64,000 nucleotides of DNA from Actinotalea subterranea (GCF_008364845.1 NZ_VTTP01000006.1:153889-217888); one strand, 5' to 3'. Shown: positions 44,972 to 52,925, counted from the first letter of the stretch. Notes: generated from the sequence alone by a model not told the origin. Translations and numbers: made by a program.

Positions 44972-45973
44972 GTGGACTGGTCCCGACTCCCGCTCGCCCG
45001 CGCCACCGTCGACCGTGCCGCGCACCGTCGCACGGAGCCCGACCTGCTGTCGCGCGCGTGGGCCGCGCCGACGACGCGCGTGCTGCTCCTGAGCGGTGGC
45101 CGCCTGCTGGCGCGCGGCGAGGACGTGCCGGGCAACCCGCGCCCGAGCGTCGCGCTCGACCTGCGCTCGCCCGAGCAGCTGCACGACGTGCTCGGGCACG
45201 CGCTCCCGTCCGCGCCGGGCGTGCTCGTCGTGTTCCTCGGCGAGGGTCCGCAGGGCGAGGCCTACCTCGCGTGCGCGTTCGACGACGCCCGCGGCGCGTC
45301 GGTCGGCCTCGAGGGGTTCCCCGACGCCGGTGGGCCCGTGGACCTCGCGGTCGAAGGGTCCCGGTGGGTCGTGCTGCGCGACGTCGGGCACGCGCTCGAC
45401 GACCACGACGCGGGCCTGGCCGCCGCCGCCGTCGGGCTGACCGCCTGGCACGAGCGGCACCCGCGGTGCGCACGGTGCGGCGCGCCGACGGTCCCGGCCC
45501 AGGCCGGGTGGGTCCGCACGTGCACGGCCGACGGCAGCGACCACTACCCGCGCACCGACCCCGCGGTGATCATGGCCGTGGTGGACGACGCCGAGCGGCT
45601 GCTGCTCGGGCACGCGGTCGCCTGGCCGGAGCGGCGGTTCTCGACGCTCGCCGGCTACGTGGAGCCGGGGGAGTCGCTCGAGAGCGCGGTGCGGCGCGAG
45701 GTGGCCGAGGAGGTGGGCGTCGTCATCGGCGACGTCTCCTACCGCGGCAGCCAGACCTGGCCGTTCCCGGCGTCGCTCATGGTCGCGTACGTCGCGCAGG
45801 CCCTGAGCACCGAGATCACGGTCGACGGCGTCGAGGTGACGGATGCGCGGTGGTTCACGCGCGCCGCGCTCGCCGAGGCGGTCGCGAGCGGTGAGGTGCT
45901 GCTCCCCATGCGGACGTCGGTCGCGCGGGCGCTCATCGAGGAGTGGTTCGGCGGCACGCTGGGCGACGCCTGA
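44972..45973 (+). CDS. nudC: NAD(+) diphosphatase / NADH pyrophosphatase
   Basis: NudC cleaves NADH and, in several bacteria, removes the NAD cap from RNA 5' ends. The 333-residue protein has the N-terminal NUDIX-like domain, a four-cysteine-type zinc segment in which only C-R-C (HPRCARCG) and a later RTC are seen, and the Nudix box GYVEPGESLESAVRREVAEEVGV. SQTWPFPASLM replaces the canonical SQPWPFP NADH motif by one residue. The GTG at 44972 is seven bases after TACGGT; a GTG three codons earlier is possible. It matches the Rv3199c position as I recall. Confidence 0.9.
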   Translation: MDWSRLPLARATVDRAAHRRTEPDLLSRAWAAPTTRVLLLSGGRLLARGEDVPGNPRPSVALDLRSPEQLHDVLGHALPSAPGVLVVFLGEGPQGEAYLACAFDDARGASVGLEGFPDAGGPVDLAVEGSRWVVLRDVGHALDDHDAGLAAAAVGLTAWHERHPRCARCGAPTVPAQAGWVRTCTADGSDHYPRTDPAVIMAVVDDAERLLLGHAVAWPERRFSTLAGYVEPGESLESAVRREVAEEVGVVIGDVSYRGSQTWPFPASLMVAYVAQALSTEITVDGVEVTDARWFTRAALAEAVASGEVLLPMRTSVARALIEEWFGGTLGDA

Positions 45974-45997
45974 CCCGGGACCGTCCGCGCGCGCGGG

Positions 45998-46267
45998 TTA
46001 CTGCGCGAGGCGACGCGTGACCTCTGCGAGCGACGGGTTGGTCGCCGCGGTGCCGTCGGGGAACAGCAGCGTGGGGACGGTCTGGTTGCCGCCGTTGACC
46101 TGCTCGACGAAGCCGGCGGCGCCGGGCTGCTCCTCGATGTCGACCTCGGTGTAGACGACGCCGGCCGCGTCCATCTGTGACTTGAGCCGTCGGCAGTACC
46201 CGCACCACGTGGTTGTGAACATCGTGACCGTGCCGGGGGCCGGCGGGGCGGTGGGCGAGCTGGTCAT
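45998..46267 (-). CDS. mrx1: Mycoredoxin (glutaredoxin-like)
   Basis: Mycoredoxin reduces mixed disulphides with mycothiol in actinobacteria. The 89-residue protein has a thioredoxin fold with the active site TTWCGYCRRLK, the TVPTLLFPDG cis-proline strand and the usual short C-terminal helix. It is convergent with nudC and divergent from uvrD2, the same order as in mycobacteria from memory (Rv3199c, Rv3198A, Rv3198c). Mycothiol use is inferred from the lineage. Confidence 0.92.
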   Translation of the reverse strand: MTSSPTAPPAPGTVTMFTTTWCGYCRRLKSQMDAAGVVYTEVDIEEQPGAAGFVEQVNGGNQTVPTLLFPDGTAATNPSLAEVTRRLAQ

Positions 46268-46395
46268 CGAGGTCCTCGGGGTCGGGTGCGGGTCTCGCAG
46301 ACCCTAACCATCCGGGGCTCCCGACGCTTCCCGTGACCGTGGCGGACCGCCTGGCGTGCGAGGAGTGTCGGCGCAGCCTGCCAGACTCGGCCCCG

Positions 46396-48444
46396 ATGTC
46401 CGCCGACCAGCTCCTCGAAGCCCTCGACCCCGACCAGCGTGAGGTCGCCTCCGCCGTGACCGGTCCCGTGTGCGTGCTCGCCGGCGCAGGCACGGGCAAG
46501 ACGCGCGCGATCACGCACCGCATCGCCTACGGCGTCCGCACGGGCACGTACGCGCCGACGAGCGTCCTCGCGGTCACGTTCACCGCCCGGGCCGCCGGTG
46601 AGATGCGCACGCGCCTGCGCGAGCTCGGGGTGGGCGGGGTCCAGGCGCGCACGTTCCACGCGGCGGCCCTGCGCCAGCTCTCGTTCTTCTGGCCGCAGGT
46701 GGTCGGCGGCGCGCCGCCGCGGATCCTCGAGCACAAGGCGCCGGTGGTCGCGCAGGCCGCGACGGGCCTGGGGCTCGGCGTCGACAGGCTGAGCGTGCGG
46801 GACCTGTCCTCGGAGATCGAGTGGTCCAAGGTCAGCCTCGTCTCGGCCGACGACTACGTGCGGGCTGCGTCCGCGACGGGACGCCCGGCGCCCGCCGGGT
46901 ACGACCGTGCGACCGTCGCCAGGCTCATCGCGGCGTACGAGGAGGCCAAGGACGCGCGCGGGGTCATCGACTTCGAGGACGTCCTGACGATGCTCGGTCA
47001 CATGATCGAGAGCCGGCGCGACATCGCCGAGACGGTGCGCGGCCAGTACCGGCACTTCGTGGTCGACGAGTACCAGGACGTGTCGCCCGCGCAGCAGTAC
47101 CTGCTCGACCAGTGGCTCGGGGGCCGCCACGAGCTGTGCGTCGTCGGCGACCCGAGCCAGACGATCTACTCGTTCACGGGTGCGACGCCGCACCACCTGC
47201 TGACGTTCGCGGAGCGCCACCCGGACGCGCGCGTCGTGCGCCTCGTGCGTGACTACCGGTCGACACCGCAGGTCGTTGACCTGGCCAACCGGGTGATCGC
47301 GGCGGCGTCGGGCCGGCGTCGCTCGGCGGGCCTCGAGCTCGTCGCGCAGCGCCCGTCCGGGCCCCCGGTGGGCTACACGGTGTACGACGACGACGATGCG
47401 GAGGCCGCCGGGGTCGCGGCCCGCATCGGCCGGCTCGTGGCCGCGGGCACCCCGGCGCGGGAGATCGCTGTCCTGTACCGGACGAACGCGCAGTCGGAGG
47501 CCTTCGAGCAGGCGCTCGCGGACGCCGGCATCGGCTACCTCGTCCGTGGGGGCGAGCGGTTCTTCGCGCGCAAGGAGGTGCGCGACGCGATCGTCCTGCT
47601 GCGTGGCGCCGCCCGGTCGATGGCCGACGTGCCGATGCCCCAGGCCGTGCGCGACGTCCTCGCGTCGGCCGGCTGGAGCCCCGAGGCCCCGGCGGCGCGA
47701 GGAGCCCTGCGCGAGCGCTGGGACTCGCTCCAGGCGCTCGTGACCCTCGCCGACGACCTCGCCGCCCGCGAGCCGGCCACGGCGACGCCGGCCGGAGACG
47801 AGCCGGTCTCCGGGGCACCGGCGCGGGGCGCCGCGAGTCTCGTGGACCTCGTCGCGGAGCTCGACGAGCGCGCCTCGGCCCAGCACGCGCCCGCGGTGGA
47901 GGGTGTGACGCTCGCGTCGCTGCACGCCGCGAAGGGCCTCGAGTGGGACGCGGTGTTCCTCGTCGGGCTCAGCGAGGGCCTCATGCCGATCTCCCTCGCC
48001 GAGACCGACGCGGCCGTCGCGGAGGAGCGGCGCCTGCTCTACGTCGGGGTGACCCGCGCCCGGGAGCACCTCGAGCTGAGCTTCGCCCGGTCGCGCGCAC
48101 CCGGGGGGCGGGCGAGCCGCAAGCGTTCGCGCTTCCTCGACGGCCTGTGGCCCGACTCGGGCGGCTCCCGCCGGACGGGTACCTCCGGCCGTGGCGGCGC
48201 GACGCCCGCGCTCGGCGGGGACCATGACCCCGTCCTGTACGAGGCGCTGCGCGAGTGGCGGCAGCAGGTCGCGCTCGAGACGGACAAGCCCGCCTACACC
48301 GTGCTCGTGGACGCGACGCTCAGCGGCATCGCCCAGCTGCGCCCGGCGTCGGTCCGTGAGCTCGCGCGCATCCCGGGCATCGGCCCCGCGAAGATCGACC
48401 GGTTCGGCCCCGCGCTGCTCGCGATCGTGGCGGCGCACCGCTGA
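46396..48444 (+). CDS. uvrD2: UvrD2-type SF1 DNA helicase with HRDC domain
   Basis: This 682-residue 3'-5' helicase has Walker A AGAGTGKTRAITHR near 28, VVDEYQDVSPAQQ near 224, GDPSQTIYSF, HAAKGLEWDAVF near 510 and YVGVTRAREHLEL. A C-terminal HRDC domain (about 610-682) ends with LARIPGIGPAKIDRFG. In mycobacterial UvrD2 a CxxC-n-CxxC tetracysteine segment joins the two; here the joint (about 575-610) has no cysteine at all. The ATG at 46396 is chosen from homologue N-termini and a -10-like CAGACT eight bases upstream; a GTG at 46333 would add 21 residues. Confidence 0.92.
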   Translation: MSADQLLEALDPDQREVASAVTGPVCVLAGAGTGKTRAITHRIAYGVRTGTYAPTSVLAVTFTARAAGEMRTRLRELGVGGVQARTFHAAALRQLSFFWPQVVGGAPPRILEHKAPVVAQAATGLGLGVDRLSVRDLSSEIEWSKVSLVSADDYVRAASATGRPAPAGYDRATVARLIAAYEEAKDARGVIDFEDVLTMLGHMIESRRDIAETVRGQYRHFVVDEYQDVSPAQQYLLDQWLGGRHELCVVGDPSQTIYSFTGATPHHLLTFAERHPDARVVRLVRDYRSTPQVVDLANRVIAAASGRRRSAGLELVAQRPSGPPVGYTVYDDDDAEAAGVAARIGRLVAAGTPAREIAVLYRTNAQSEAFEQALADAGIGYLVRGGERFFARKEVRDAIVLLRGAARSMADVPMPQAVRDVLASAGWSPEAPAARGALRERWDSLQALVTLADDLAAREPATATPAGDEPVSGAPARGAASLVDLVAELDERASAQHAPAVEGVTLASLHAAKGLEWDAVFLVGLSEGLMPISLAETDAAVAEERRLLYVGVTRAREHLELSFARSRAPGGRASRKRSRFLDGLWPDSGGSRRTGTSGRGGATPALGGDHDPVLYEALREWRQQVALETDKPAYTVLVDATLSGIAQLRPASVRELARIPGIGPAKIDRFGPALLAIVAAHR

Positions 48445-48462
48445 GAACGGGACCTGAGAACG

Positions 48463-48478
48463 GGCCCGCCGACGGGCC
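48463..48478 (+). terminator. Short terminator hairpin after uvrD2
   Basis: GGCCCG (48463-48468) and CGGGCC (48473-48478) form a six-base stem with a CCGA loop. It follows a duplicated CTGAGAACGGG that repeats the stop codon (TGA at 48442 and 48455, different frames). Confidence 0.45.
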
Positions 48479-48545
48479 GTGCGGCGCCCCGACGGGTGCT
48501 CGTGAGGATTGGCTGAAGTTCGACGAGATTGCCTCGGTTATTCGG

Positions 48546-48575
48546 TTGTGCCCGCCCGGAGCGCGGGCCTAGGGT
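48546..48575 (+). promoter_or_regulatory. Promoter of whiB7 leader
   Basis: TTGTGC (48546-48551) and TAGGGT (48570-48575) are 18 bases apart. The segment just upstream (about 48505-48545) is unusually AT-rich for this genome, as expected of the AT-rich site bound by WhiB7 together with sigma A for autoactivation. Transcription would start near 48582, leaving a leader of about 390 bases. Confidence 0.65.
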
Positions 48576-48645
48576 TTCTCACGTCCTTGTTGGAGGTCGG
48601 GCCGAAGAGGCCCAGGACCTGGTCGGAGAGGGGGTGGGTGCACTG

Positions 48646-48831
48646 ATGGAGACGATGACAGTGGTGACGTTCGCATCGACCGCTGCGGCATACGTGCCGC
48701 GTCCTGCCGCGCCCATCCAGTCCCCGTTCCAGGGGAGTGGTGTGCCCGCGGGCTTCGGCCGGCAGCGCGATCTCAAGCGTGGCGTCACCACCGCCGAGCA
48801 CGACTCCGTCATGGGGGGCATACCGGTCTGA
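48646..48831 (+). CDS. Upstream small ORF in the whiB7 leader
   Basis: This 61-residue ORF begins METMTVVTFASTAAAYVP and ends SVMGGIPV. It lies inside the predicted whiB7 leader, with purine-rich GGAGAGGGGGTGG upstream of the ATG; a second ATG three codons in is possible. I recognise no protein family. Its stop is 17 bases before a terminator-like hairpin. In mycobacteria and Streptomyces, a leader ORF in this position lets stalled ribosomes relieve termination and switch on whiB7/wblC. I infer the same here, so the act of translation may matter more than the peptide. Confidence 0.6.
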   Translation: METMTVVTFASTAAAYVPRPAAPIQSPFQGSGVPAGFGRQRDLKRGVTTAEHDSVMGGIPV

Positions 48832-48848
48832 CCGACCGGAGCCACACA

Positions 48849-48890
48849 GGCCGCGGAGTCCACTCGGGACCCGCGGCCTTCGCATTTCTC
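48849..48890 (+). terminator. Attenuator terminator in the whiB7 leader
   Basis: GGCCGCGG (48849-48856) and CCGCGGCC (48871-48878) form a perfect eight-base stem, followed by the T-rich stretch TTCGCATTTCT. It lies between the small ORF and whiB7, so full-length mRNA needs read-through. The antiterminator fold was not resolved by eye. Confidence 0.7.
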
Positions 48891-48971
48891 CACCGTCTGG
48901 TGGTCAGCGAAGCACCCGCCGTTCCCGGCACCGAAAGACCAGCTGATCAACTCCGGACCTAGGAGGACCTC

Positions 48972-49328
48972 GTGCGGCTCACCACGCTGCTCGACACGCT
49001 CAACCAGGGCGGATCGGGCCCTTGGCCCGTCCCGTCCACGACCCCGACGCCTCCGAGCGACGACGACACCTTCGACCAGCTGGTCGCCACACTCATCCCG
49101 TGCCGCGAGTACGACTCTGAGCTGTGGTTCGCCGAGCGGTCGGCTGACGTCGAGCTGGCCAAGTCCCTGTGCCAGCAGTGCCCGATCCGCGAGGGCTGCC
49201 TCGCGGGTGCTCTCGCACGCGAGGAGCCCTGGGGTGTCTGGGGCGGCGAGGTCTTCGTCGGCGGGGTCGTCGTCGCGCGCAAGCGCGGCCGGGGACGCCC
49301 CCGCAAGGACGAGTCCTCGGCGGCCTGA
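48972..49328 (+). CDS. whiB7: WhiB7 redox-sensing transcription activator
   Basis: WhiB7 is an Fe-S protein that binds sigma A and activates intrinsic antibiotic-resistance genes. The 118-residue protein has the four cluster cysteines (PCREYD, then CQQCPIREGC), the WhiB turn EEPWGVWGGE, and a C-terminal AT-hook KRGRGRPRKDE, which marks the WhiB7 branch. AGGAGG lies five bases before the GTG. The N-terminal 30 residues are longer than in mycobacteria. It is preceded by a leader with an attenuator and follows uvrD2, as in M. tuberculosis (Rv3197A) from memory. Confidence 0.94.
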   Translation: MRLTTLLDTLNQGGSGPWPVPSTTPTPPSDDDTFDQLVATLIPCREYDSELWFAERSADVELAKSLCQQCPIREGCLAGALAREEPWGVWGGEVFVGGVVVARKRGRGRPRKDESSAA

Positions 49329-49330
49329 CC

Positions 49331-50497
49331 TCAGCTGACCCCGGCGCGAACCGCGCCGGGGTCAGCCGTCTCCGGGGCCGGGTGGCGCGCCCGCTCGTCC
49401 CACCTGGGCGGTGCGCTCGCCGGCGCCGGTACCGCGACGCAGCCGCAGTCAGGGTGCGCGGCCCACCTCATGTGGTGCGGCAGCAGGTCGGGCAGGCGGA
49501 GCTCGATCGCCCCGTCGCTCACCGCGCAGGGGCGCCCGTCCAGGTGCGCGAGCACCTGTGCGGCGGCGATCGCCGCGGCGACGGAAGCCATGGCGGTCTC
49601 CTCGTGGCGGGGCCCCCGGCGCGCCACGAGCTGGGCGGCGAGCACCGGCCAGCGGTCGTCACGGTCGGTCCGGTGCAGGTCGACGCACCGCAGGCACGCC
49701 GTCGCGCCGGGACGTACGAGCGGGCCCACGAGCACGGACGCCTCCCGCACGACGACGGACAGGTGCGGGACGTCGTCGCTCAGCAGCGCGCGATAGCCGA
49801 CGGGGTCGGCTGCGTCGTGCTCCACCAGGACGACGAGGTCGACGCGAGCCGCAGGGGCGTTCGCGATCGTCACCGTCGGCGCCGCGTCGAGCACGACCCG
49901 CGCGACCGCGCCCGCCCGCGAGCGTCCGATGTCACGTGCGGTCAGCCCCGCTCCGACGTCGTGCCGGGTCACCGCGCCGGGGTCCTCGAGGTGCAGGGTG
50001 CCCACGCCCGCCGAGGCGAGGGTCACGGCGATCCCTGTGCCGAGCCTGCCCAGGCCGCGCACGCGGACGCTGGTGCTTGCGCGCGGACGCACCGACCGGT
50101 GCCTCTCGCTGCCCGGGACGACAGCCTCGTCGAGCAGCGACCACGTCTCCTCGTCGGGGCGCGGGTCCGGCCCGGGGAGCGCTGTGAGCAGGTGCGCCGC
50201 GCCGAGGTGGTCGAGGATCGCGTCGACTCCCTCGCGCCCGACCCCTGCTGCGGTCAGGGTGCGACGCAGCGCGCGCGTGGTCACACCCGGGGGTGCATCG
50301 GTCAGGACGCGCGCGGCCGTCGGGTCGAGGTCGGTGAGCACCACGGACCACCGGGGGTCGGTGCCGACCTGCACCTCGGTGGGACCGCGCCACAGCAGCC
50401 GCAGCCCGGGCCGCAGCCTGAGCTCGGCATCCACCGAGCCGATGGCCGTGTGCCGCCGGGCTCGCCTGGTGGCGACCTCGTCCAGGAGCCCGTCCAC
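49331..50497 (-). CDS. ThiF/E1-like adenylyltransferase-fold protein
   Basis: This 388-residue protein has a C-terminal ThiF/MoeB/E1 fold, with the nucleotide loop VRGLGRLGTGIAVTLASAG near 150 and a zinc-type pair CLRC (near 265) and DCGC (near 340). The first 130 residues resemble the winged-helix region of TOMM cyclodehydratase-like proteins. The catalytic arginine and cysteine of true E1 enzymes could not be assigned. The GTG at 50497 has GGGAGGTGG upstream; a longer reading from 50599 is less likely. It could act in sulphur transfer or peptide heterocycle formation, but no partner genes are here. Confidence 0.7.
   Translation of the reverse strand: MDGLLDEVATRRARRHTAIGSVDAELRLRPGLRLLWRGPTEVQVGTDPRWSVVLTDLDPTAARVLTDAPPGVTTRALRRTLTAAGVGREGVDAILDHLGAAHLLTALPGPDPRPDEETWSLLDEAVVPGSERHRSVRPRASTSVRVRGLGRLGTGIAVTLASAGVGTLHLEDPGAVTRHDVGAGLTARDIGRSRAGAVARVVLDAAPTVTIANAPAARVDLVVLVEHDAADPVGYRALLSDDVPHLSVVVREASVLVGPLVRPGATACLRCVDLHRTDRDDRWPVLAAQLVARRGPRHEETAMASVAAAIAAAQVLAHLDGRPCAVSDGAIELRLPDLLPHHMRWAAHPDCGCVAVPAPASAPPRWDERARHPAPETADPGAVRAGVS
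49334..49366. terminator. Bidirectional terminator after whiB7
   Basis: Perfect 15-base arms (49334-49348 and 49352-49366) with a three-base loop lie between convergent whiB7 and the ThiF-like gene. The hairpin overlaps the last codons of the ThiF-like gene. Confidence 0.82.
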
Positions 50498-50584
50498 GGC
50501 CCCACCTCCCCCTGTGCGTCCAGAGGTCCATGCTCGCGTGCCGGACGCCGCTGCGGAGGTTCTCCACAGGCGTCCCCGGACATG

Positions 50585-50615
50585 CGAAAGGCGGCCCACC
50601 AGGGGCCGCCTTTCG
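50585..50615. terminator. Terminator after the DUF5679 gene
   Basis: Perfect 12-base arms (50585-50596 and 50604-50615) with a seven-base loop lie just after the DUF5679 stop on the minus strand. A T tract follows on neither side beyond TTT within the stem. Confidence 0.78.
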
Positions 50616-50623
50616 TCGGGCTC

Positions 50624-50779
50624 TCAGGCCTTGCCGAGGATCCGGTTCAGCTTGGTGCCGCAGACCGGGCAGATGCCCTTTGCCATCTTGCGACCGTTGG
50701 CGACGACGACGTCACCCTCGGCCTCACGCTTCTCCTTGCACTTCACGCAGTAGAACTCACCCTTGTAGGTCTCGGCCAT
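50624..50779 (-). CDS. DUF5679 small zinc-ribbon protein
   Basis: This 51-residue protein is a DUF5679 zinc ribbon: YCVKCKEKRE and GICPVCGTKLNRI supply two CxxC pairs for one zinc. The ATG at 50779 has GGAG eight bases upstream; a longer reading from 50809 would cover that site and is rejected. Lysine-rich, it may bind nucleic acid or ribosomes. It is conserved near whiB7 in actinobacteria as I recall. Function is unknown. Confidence 0.88.
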   Translation of the reverse strand: MAETYKGEFYCVKCKEKREAEGDVVVANGRKMAKGICPVCGTKLNRILGKA

Positions 50780-51058
50780 GAGGAATCTCCGTTCAGAAGG
50801 CTTGCGCACCGGACGTGATCGACCCGGCCGGCTTCGTGAGCCGCGACCAGGTCTGGTCGGGCGTCACCGTGCACCGACAGCGTAGTGGCCGCACGCACGC
50901 GTGTCCGGTCGGGACGCCCCGCGGCGCGTCGCGGCGAGCACGAGCGTGCCGCGGTGACGCCCTCGTGGGGGTCGACCGCGCGGACGCGTGCGGCGCGCGG
51001 GCCGGTCTGCACCCGCGGGTGCGCCGGTGAGCACGCCGCGGGGGATACCGTCGTCCCC

Positions 51059-51751
51059 GTGGCTGAGAAGCGCGCGGCAGGGGCGCCGCTGGATGCCGCC
51101 GTCGCGGCTGCCCTGGAGCACGTCGAGGTCCGGCGGAGCCGCCGGCGTGTGCGGACGGTGACGGCCTTCCGCGAGGGCGGGCACATGGTCGTGGCGATCC
51201 CCGCGCGGTTCACCCGCACGCAGGAGCGGGAGTGGGTGCGCCGCATGGTGACCAAGCTCGCGACCCAGGACCAGCGCCGGCGCCCGTCCGACGAGCAGCT
51301 CGCCGCGCGTGCCGCGGACCTGTCGCAGCGCTACCTCGGTGGCCAGGCGCACCCCACGAGCATCACGTGGTCGGGCAACCAGGGCCGCCGGTGGGGGTCG
51401 TGCACCCCGACCGAGGGCACCATCCGGATCTCGACTCGCGTGCGCGGCATGCCGCGGTGGGTCCTCGACTACGTGCTCCTGCACGAGCTCGCGCACCTGC
51501 TGCAGGCCGGGCACGGGCCGGAGTTCTGGGCGCTGCTCGACGCGTACCCGCGCACGGAGCGCGCCCGGGGGTTCCTCGAGGGCTTCGCCTACGCGTCCGA
51601 CGCCGTGGACGACGACGACGCGCACGAGGACGGCGCGCACGAGGACGAGACCCACGACCACGAGGCTCGCGAGGACGACGCGAACGACGACGAGGCTCGC
51701 GAGGACGAGGGGCACGGCGGCGAGACCGGTGGAGAGGCGACGTCGCCGTAG
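51059..51751 (+). CDS. YgjP-type (M48-like) metallopeptidase with acidic tail
   Basis: This 230-residue protein has a DUF45/YgjP metallopeptidase domain. Seen are the conserved WSGNQGRRWGSCTP strand, then the zinc motif LLHELAHLLQAGHGPEFW with HExxH and the third histidine. The C-terminal 45 residues are a run of Asp, Glu and His with a duplicated DEARED unit. TACCGT (51046-51051) is seven bases before the GTG, fixing the start and suggesting a leaderless message. Substrate is unknown. The acidic His-containing tail might bind metal. Confidence 0.87.
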   Translation: MAEKRAAGAPLDAAVAAALEHVEVRRSRRRVRTVTAFREGGHMVVAIPARFTRTQEREWVRRMVTKLATQDQRRRPSDEQLAARAADLSQRYLGGQAHPTSITWSGNQGRRWGSCTPTEGTIRISTRVRGMPRWVLDYVLLHELAHLLQAGHGPEFWALLDAYPRTERARGFLEGFAYASDAVDDDDAHEDGAHEDETHDHEAREDDANDDEAREDEGHGGETGGEATSP

Positions 51752-51763
51752 CCCGGCGTGGTG

Positions 51764-52336
51764 CTAGCGGGCGGTGATGCGCGCGACGGCGACCTCGACC
51801 TCGCGGCGGTCGCGGGCCTGCGAGTCGAGAGCGCGGTGGATGGTGAGGCCCTCGATGAGGGCGTCGAGCATCCGGGCGGTCTCCGGGTCGAAGTGGCGCT
51901 CCAGGGCGGCCCGGCTGCGTCCCATCCACGCGGTGGTGATGGACCGGAAGGCGGGCTCGCGCGCAGCGAGGGTGTAGAGCTCGTGGGACAGGACGAGCTC
52001 CCGGTCGTCGCCGAAGACGTCCTCGAGGATGATCGCGACGACGGCCTGCCGGGCGAGCTCGGGGTCGGTCGCTGCGGCCATCCGGCGTTCGAACCTGTCG
52101 CTGATCATCGTGGCGAACCGGGTGAAGGCGGCCTTGAGGAGGTCGTCCATGCCGTCGAAGTAGTACGTCATCGCGCCGAGGGGGACGCCGGCCGCAGCGG
52201 CGACCTTCCGGTGGGACGTGCCGGCGACACCGGAGCGTGAGACGAGGTCGAGGCACGCGTCGATGATCCGGTCGCGTCGCTCGGGGTCGTTGCGGCGGCC
52301 GAGCCGCGAGCCCGGTGGACGCTCCTGGGCGGCCAT
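51764..52336 (-). CDS. TetR-family regulator of the acetyltransferase/MFS cassette
   Basis: This 190-residue TetR repressor has an N-terminal domain with DRIIDACLDLVSRSGVAGTS and AAAAGVPLGAMTYYFDGMDD, and a C-terminal TetR_C domain of the YjdC/BetI-like type. It lies four bases downstream of the acetyltransferase gene on the same strand. The likely target is the divergent promoter between that gene and the MFS transporter, about 600 bases upstream, where paired GTAC-containing repeats occur. Ligand unknown, perhaps a sugar derivative or drug. Confidence 0.87.
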   Translation of the reverse strand: MAAQERPPGSRLGRRNDPERRDRIIDACLDLVSRSGVAGTSHRKVAAAAGVPLGAMTYYFDGMDDLLKAAFTRFATMISDRFERRMAAATDPELARQAVVAIILEDVFGDDRELVLSHELYTLAAREPAFRSITTAWMGRSRAALERHFDPETARMLDALIEGLTIHRALDSQARDRREVEVAVARITAR

Positions 52337-52340
52337 CGAG

Positions 52341-52925
52341 CTACCCGATGGCCCGGACGACGCGCGCGGGGTTCCCGACGGCGAGGACGTTCGGCGGGAC
52401 GTCCTTGGTCACCACCGAGCCGGCACCGATCACGGAGTTCTCGCCGATGGTGACCCCCGGGCACACGATGACCCCGCCGCCCAGCCACACGTTGTCCTCG
52501 ATCGTGATGCGCTGCGCGGCCTCGAGCTTGTCCCGGCGTGGCTGCGGGTCGATCGGGTGCGTGGGCGTCAGGAGCTGGACGTTCGGGCCGATCTGGCAGT
52601 CCTCGCCGATCGTGATGGTCGCCACGTCCAGCGCCGTGAGGTTGTAGTTGACGAAGGTGCGTGCGCCGATGTGCAGGTTCTCGCCGTAGTCGACGAACAG
52701 CGGCGGGTTGACGTGGGCGCCCTCGCCGAGGGTGCCGAGCAGGTCGCGGAGGATCGCTCGGGCTCCGGGATCTTCGACGACCTCGGCGCGGTGGTACGCG
52801 TCGGCGAGCCGGACCCCGCGCCGGTGCAGCCGCTCGTTCTCAGGATCGTCGGCGATGTAGTGATCCCCGGCGAGCATGCGTTCCCGGTTGGTCCGCGGGT
52901 CGCCGGCGAAGTGGTCCGTGGGCAT
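52341..52925 (-). CDS. Maltose/galactoside O-acetyltransferase-like protein
   Basis: This 194-residue left-handed beta-helix acetyltransferase (Maa/LacA/NodL family) should acetylate a sugar hydroxyl with acetyl-CoA. It opens with the Mac domain (RERMLAGDHYIADDPENERL), then hexapeptide repeats with FVNYNLTALDVATITIG, the catalytic histidine in LLTPTHPIDP, and VWLGGGVIVCPGVTIGENSV. TAGGTT is seven bases before the ATG. It precedes the TetR gene and is divergent from an MFS gene. Detoxifying acetylation plus export is a plausible joint role. Confidence 0.9.
   Translation of the reverse strand: MPTDHFAGDPRTNRERMLAGDHYIADDPENERLHRRGVRLADAYHRAEVVEDPGARAILRDLLGTLGEGAHVNPPLFVDYGENLHIGARTFVNYNLTALDVATITIGEDCQIGPNVQLLTPTHPIDPQPRRDKLEAAQRITIEDNVWLGGGVIVCPGVTIGENSVIGAGSVVTKDVPPNVLAVGNPARVVRAIG

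Noticed and set aside
46333..46395. Upstream GTG start for uvrD2, with a CxxC pair
   Set aside because: The extra 21 residues do not match UvrD2 N-termini. The pair ACEEC was considered as a displaced tetracysteine but provides only two cysteines and lies before the likely start.
48529..48645. Longer version of the whiB7 leader ORF beginning before the promoter
   Set aside because: Its first part lies upstream of or inside the predicted -35/-10, so it would not be in the mRNA.
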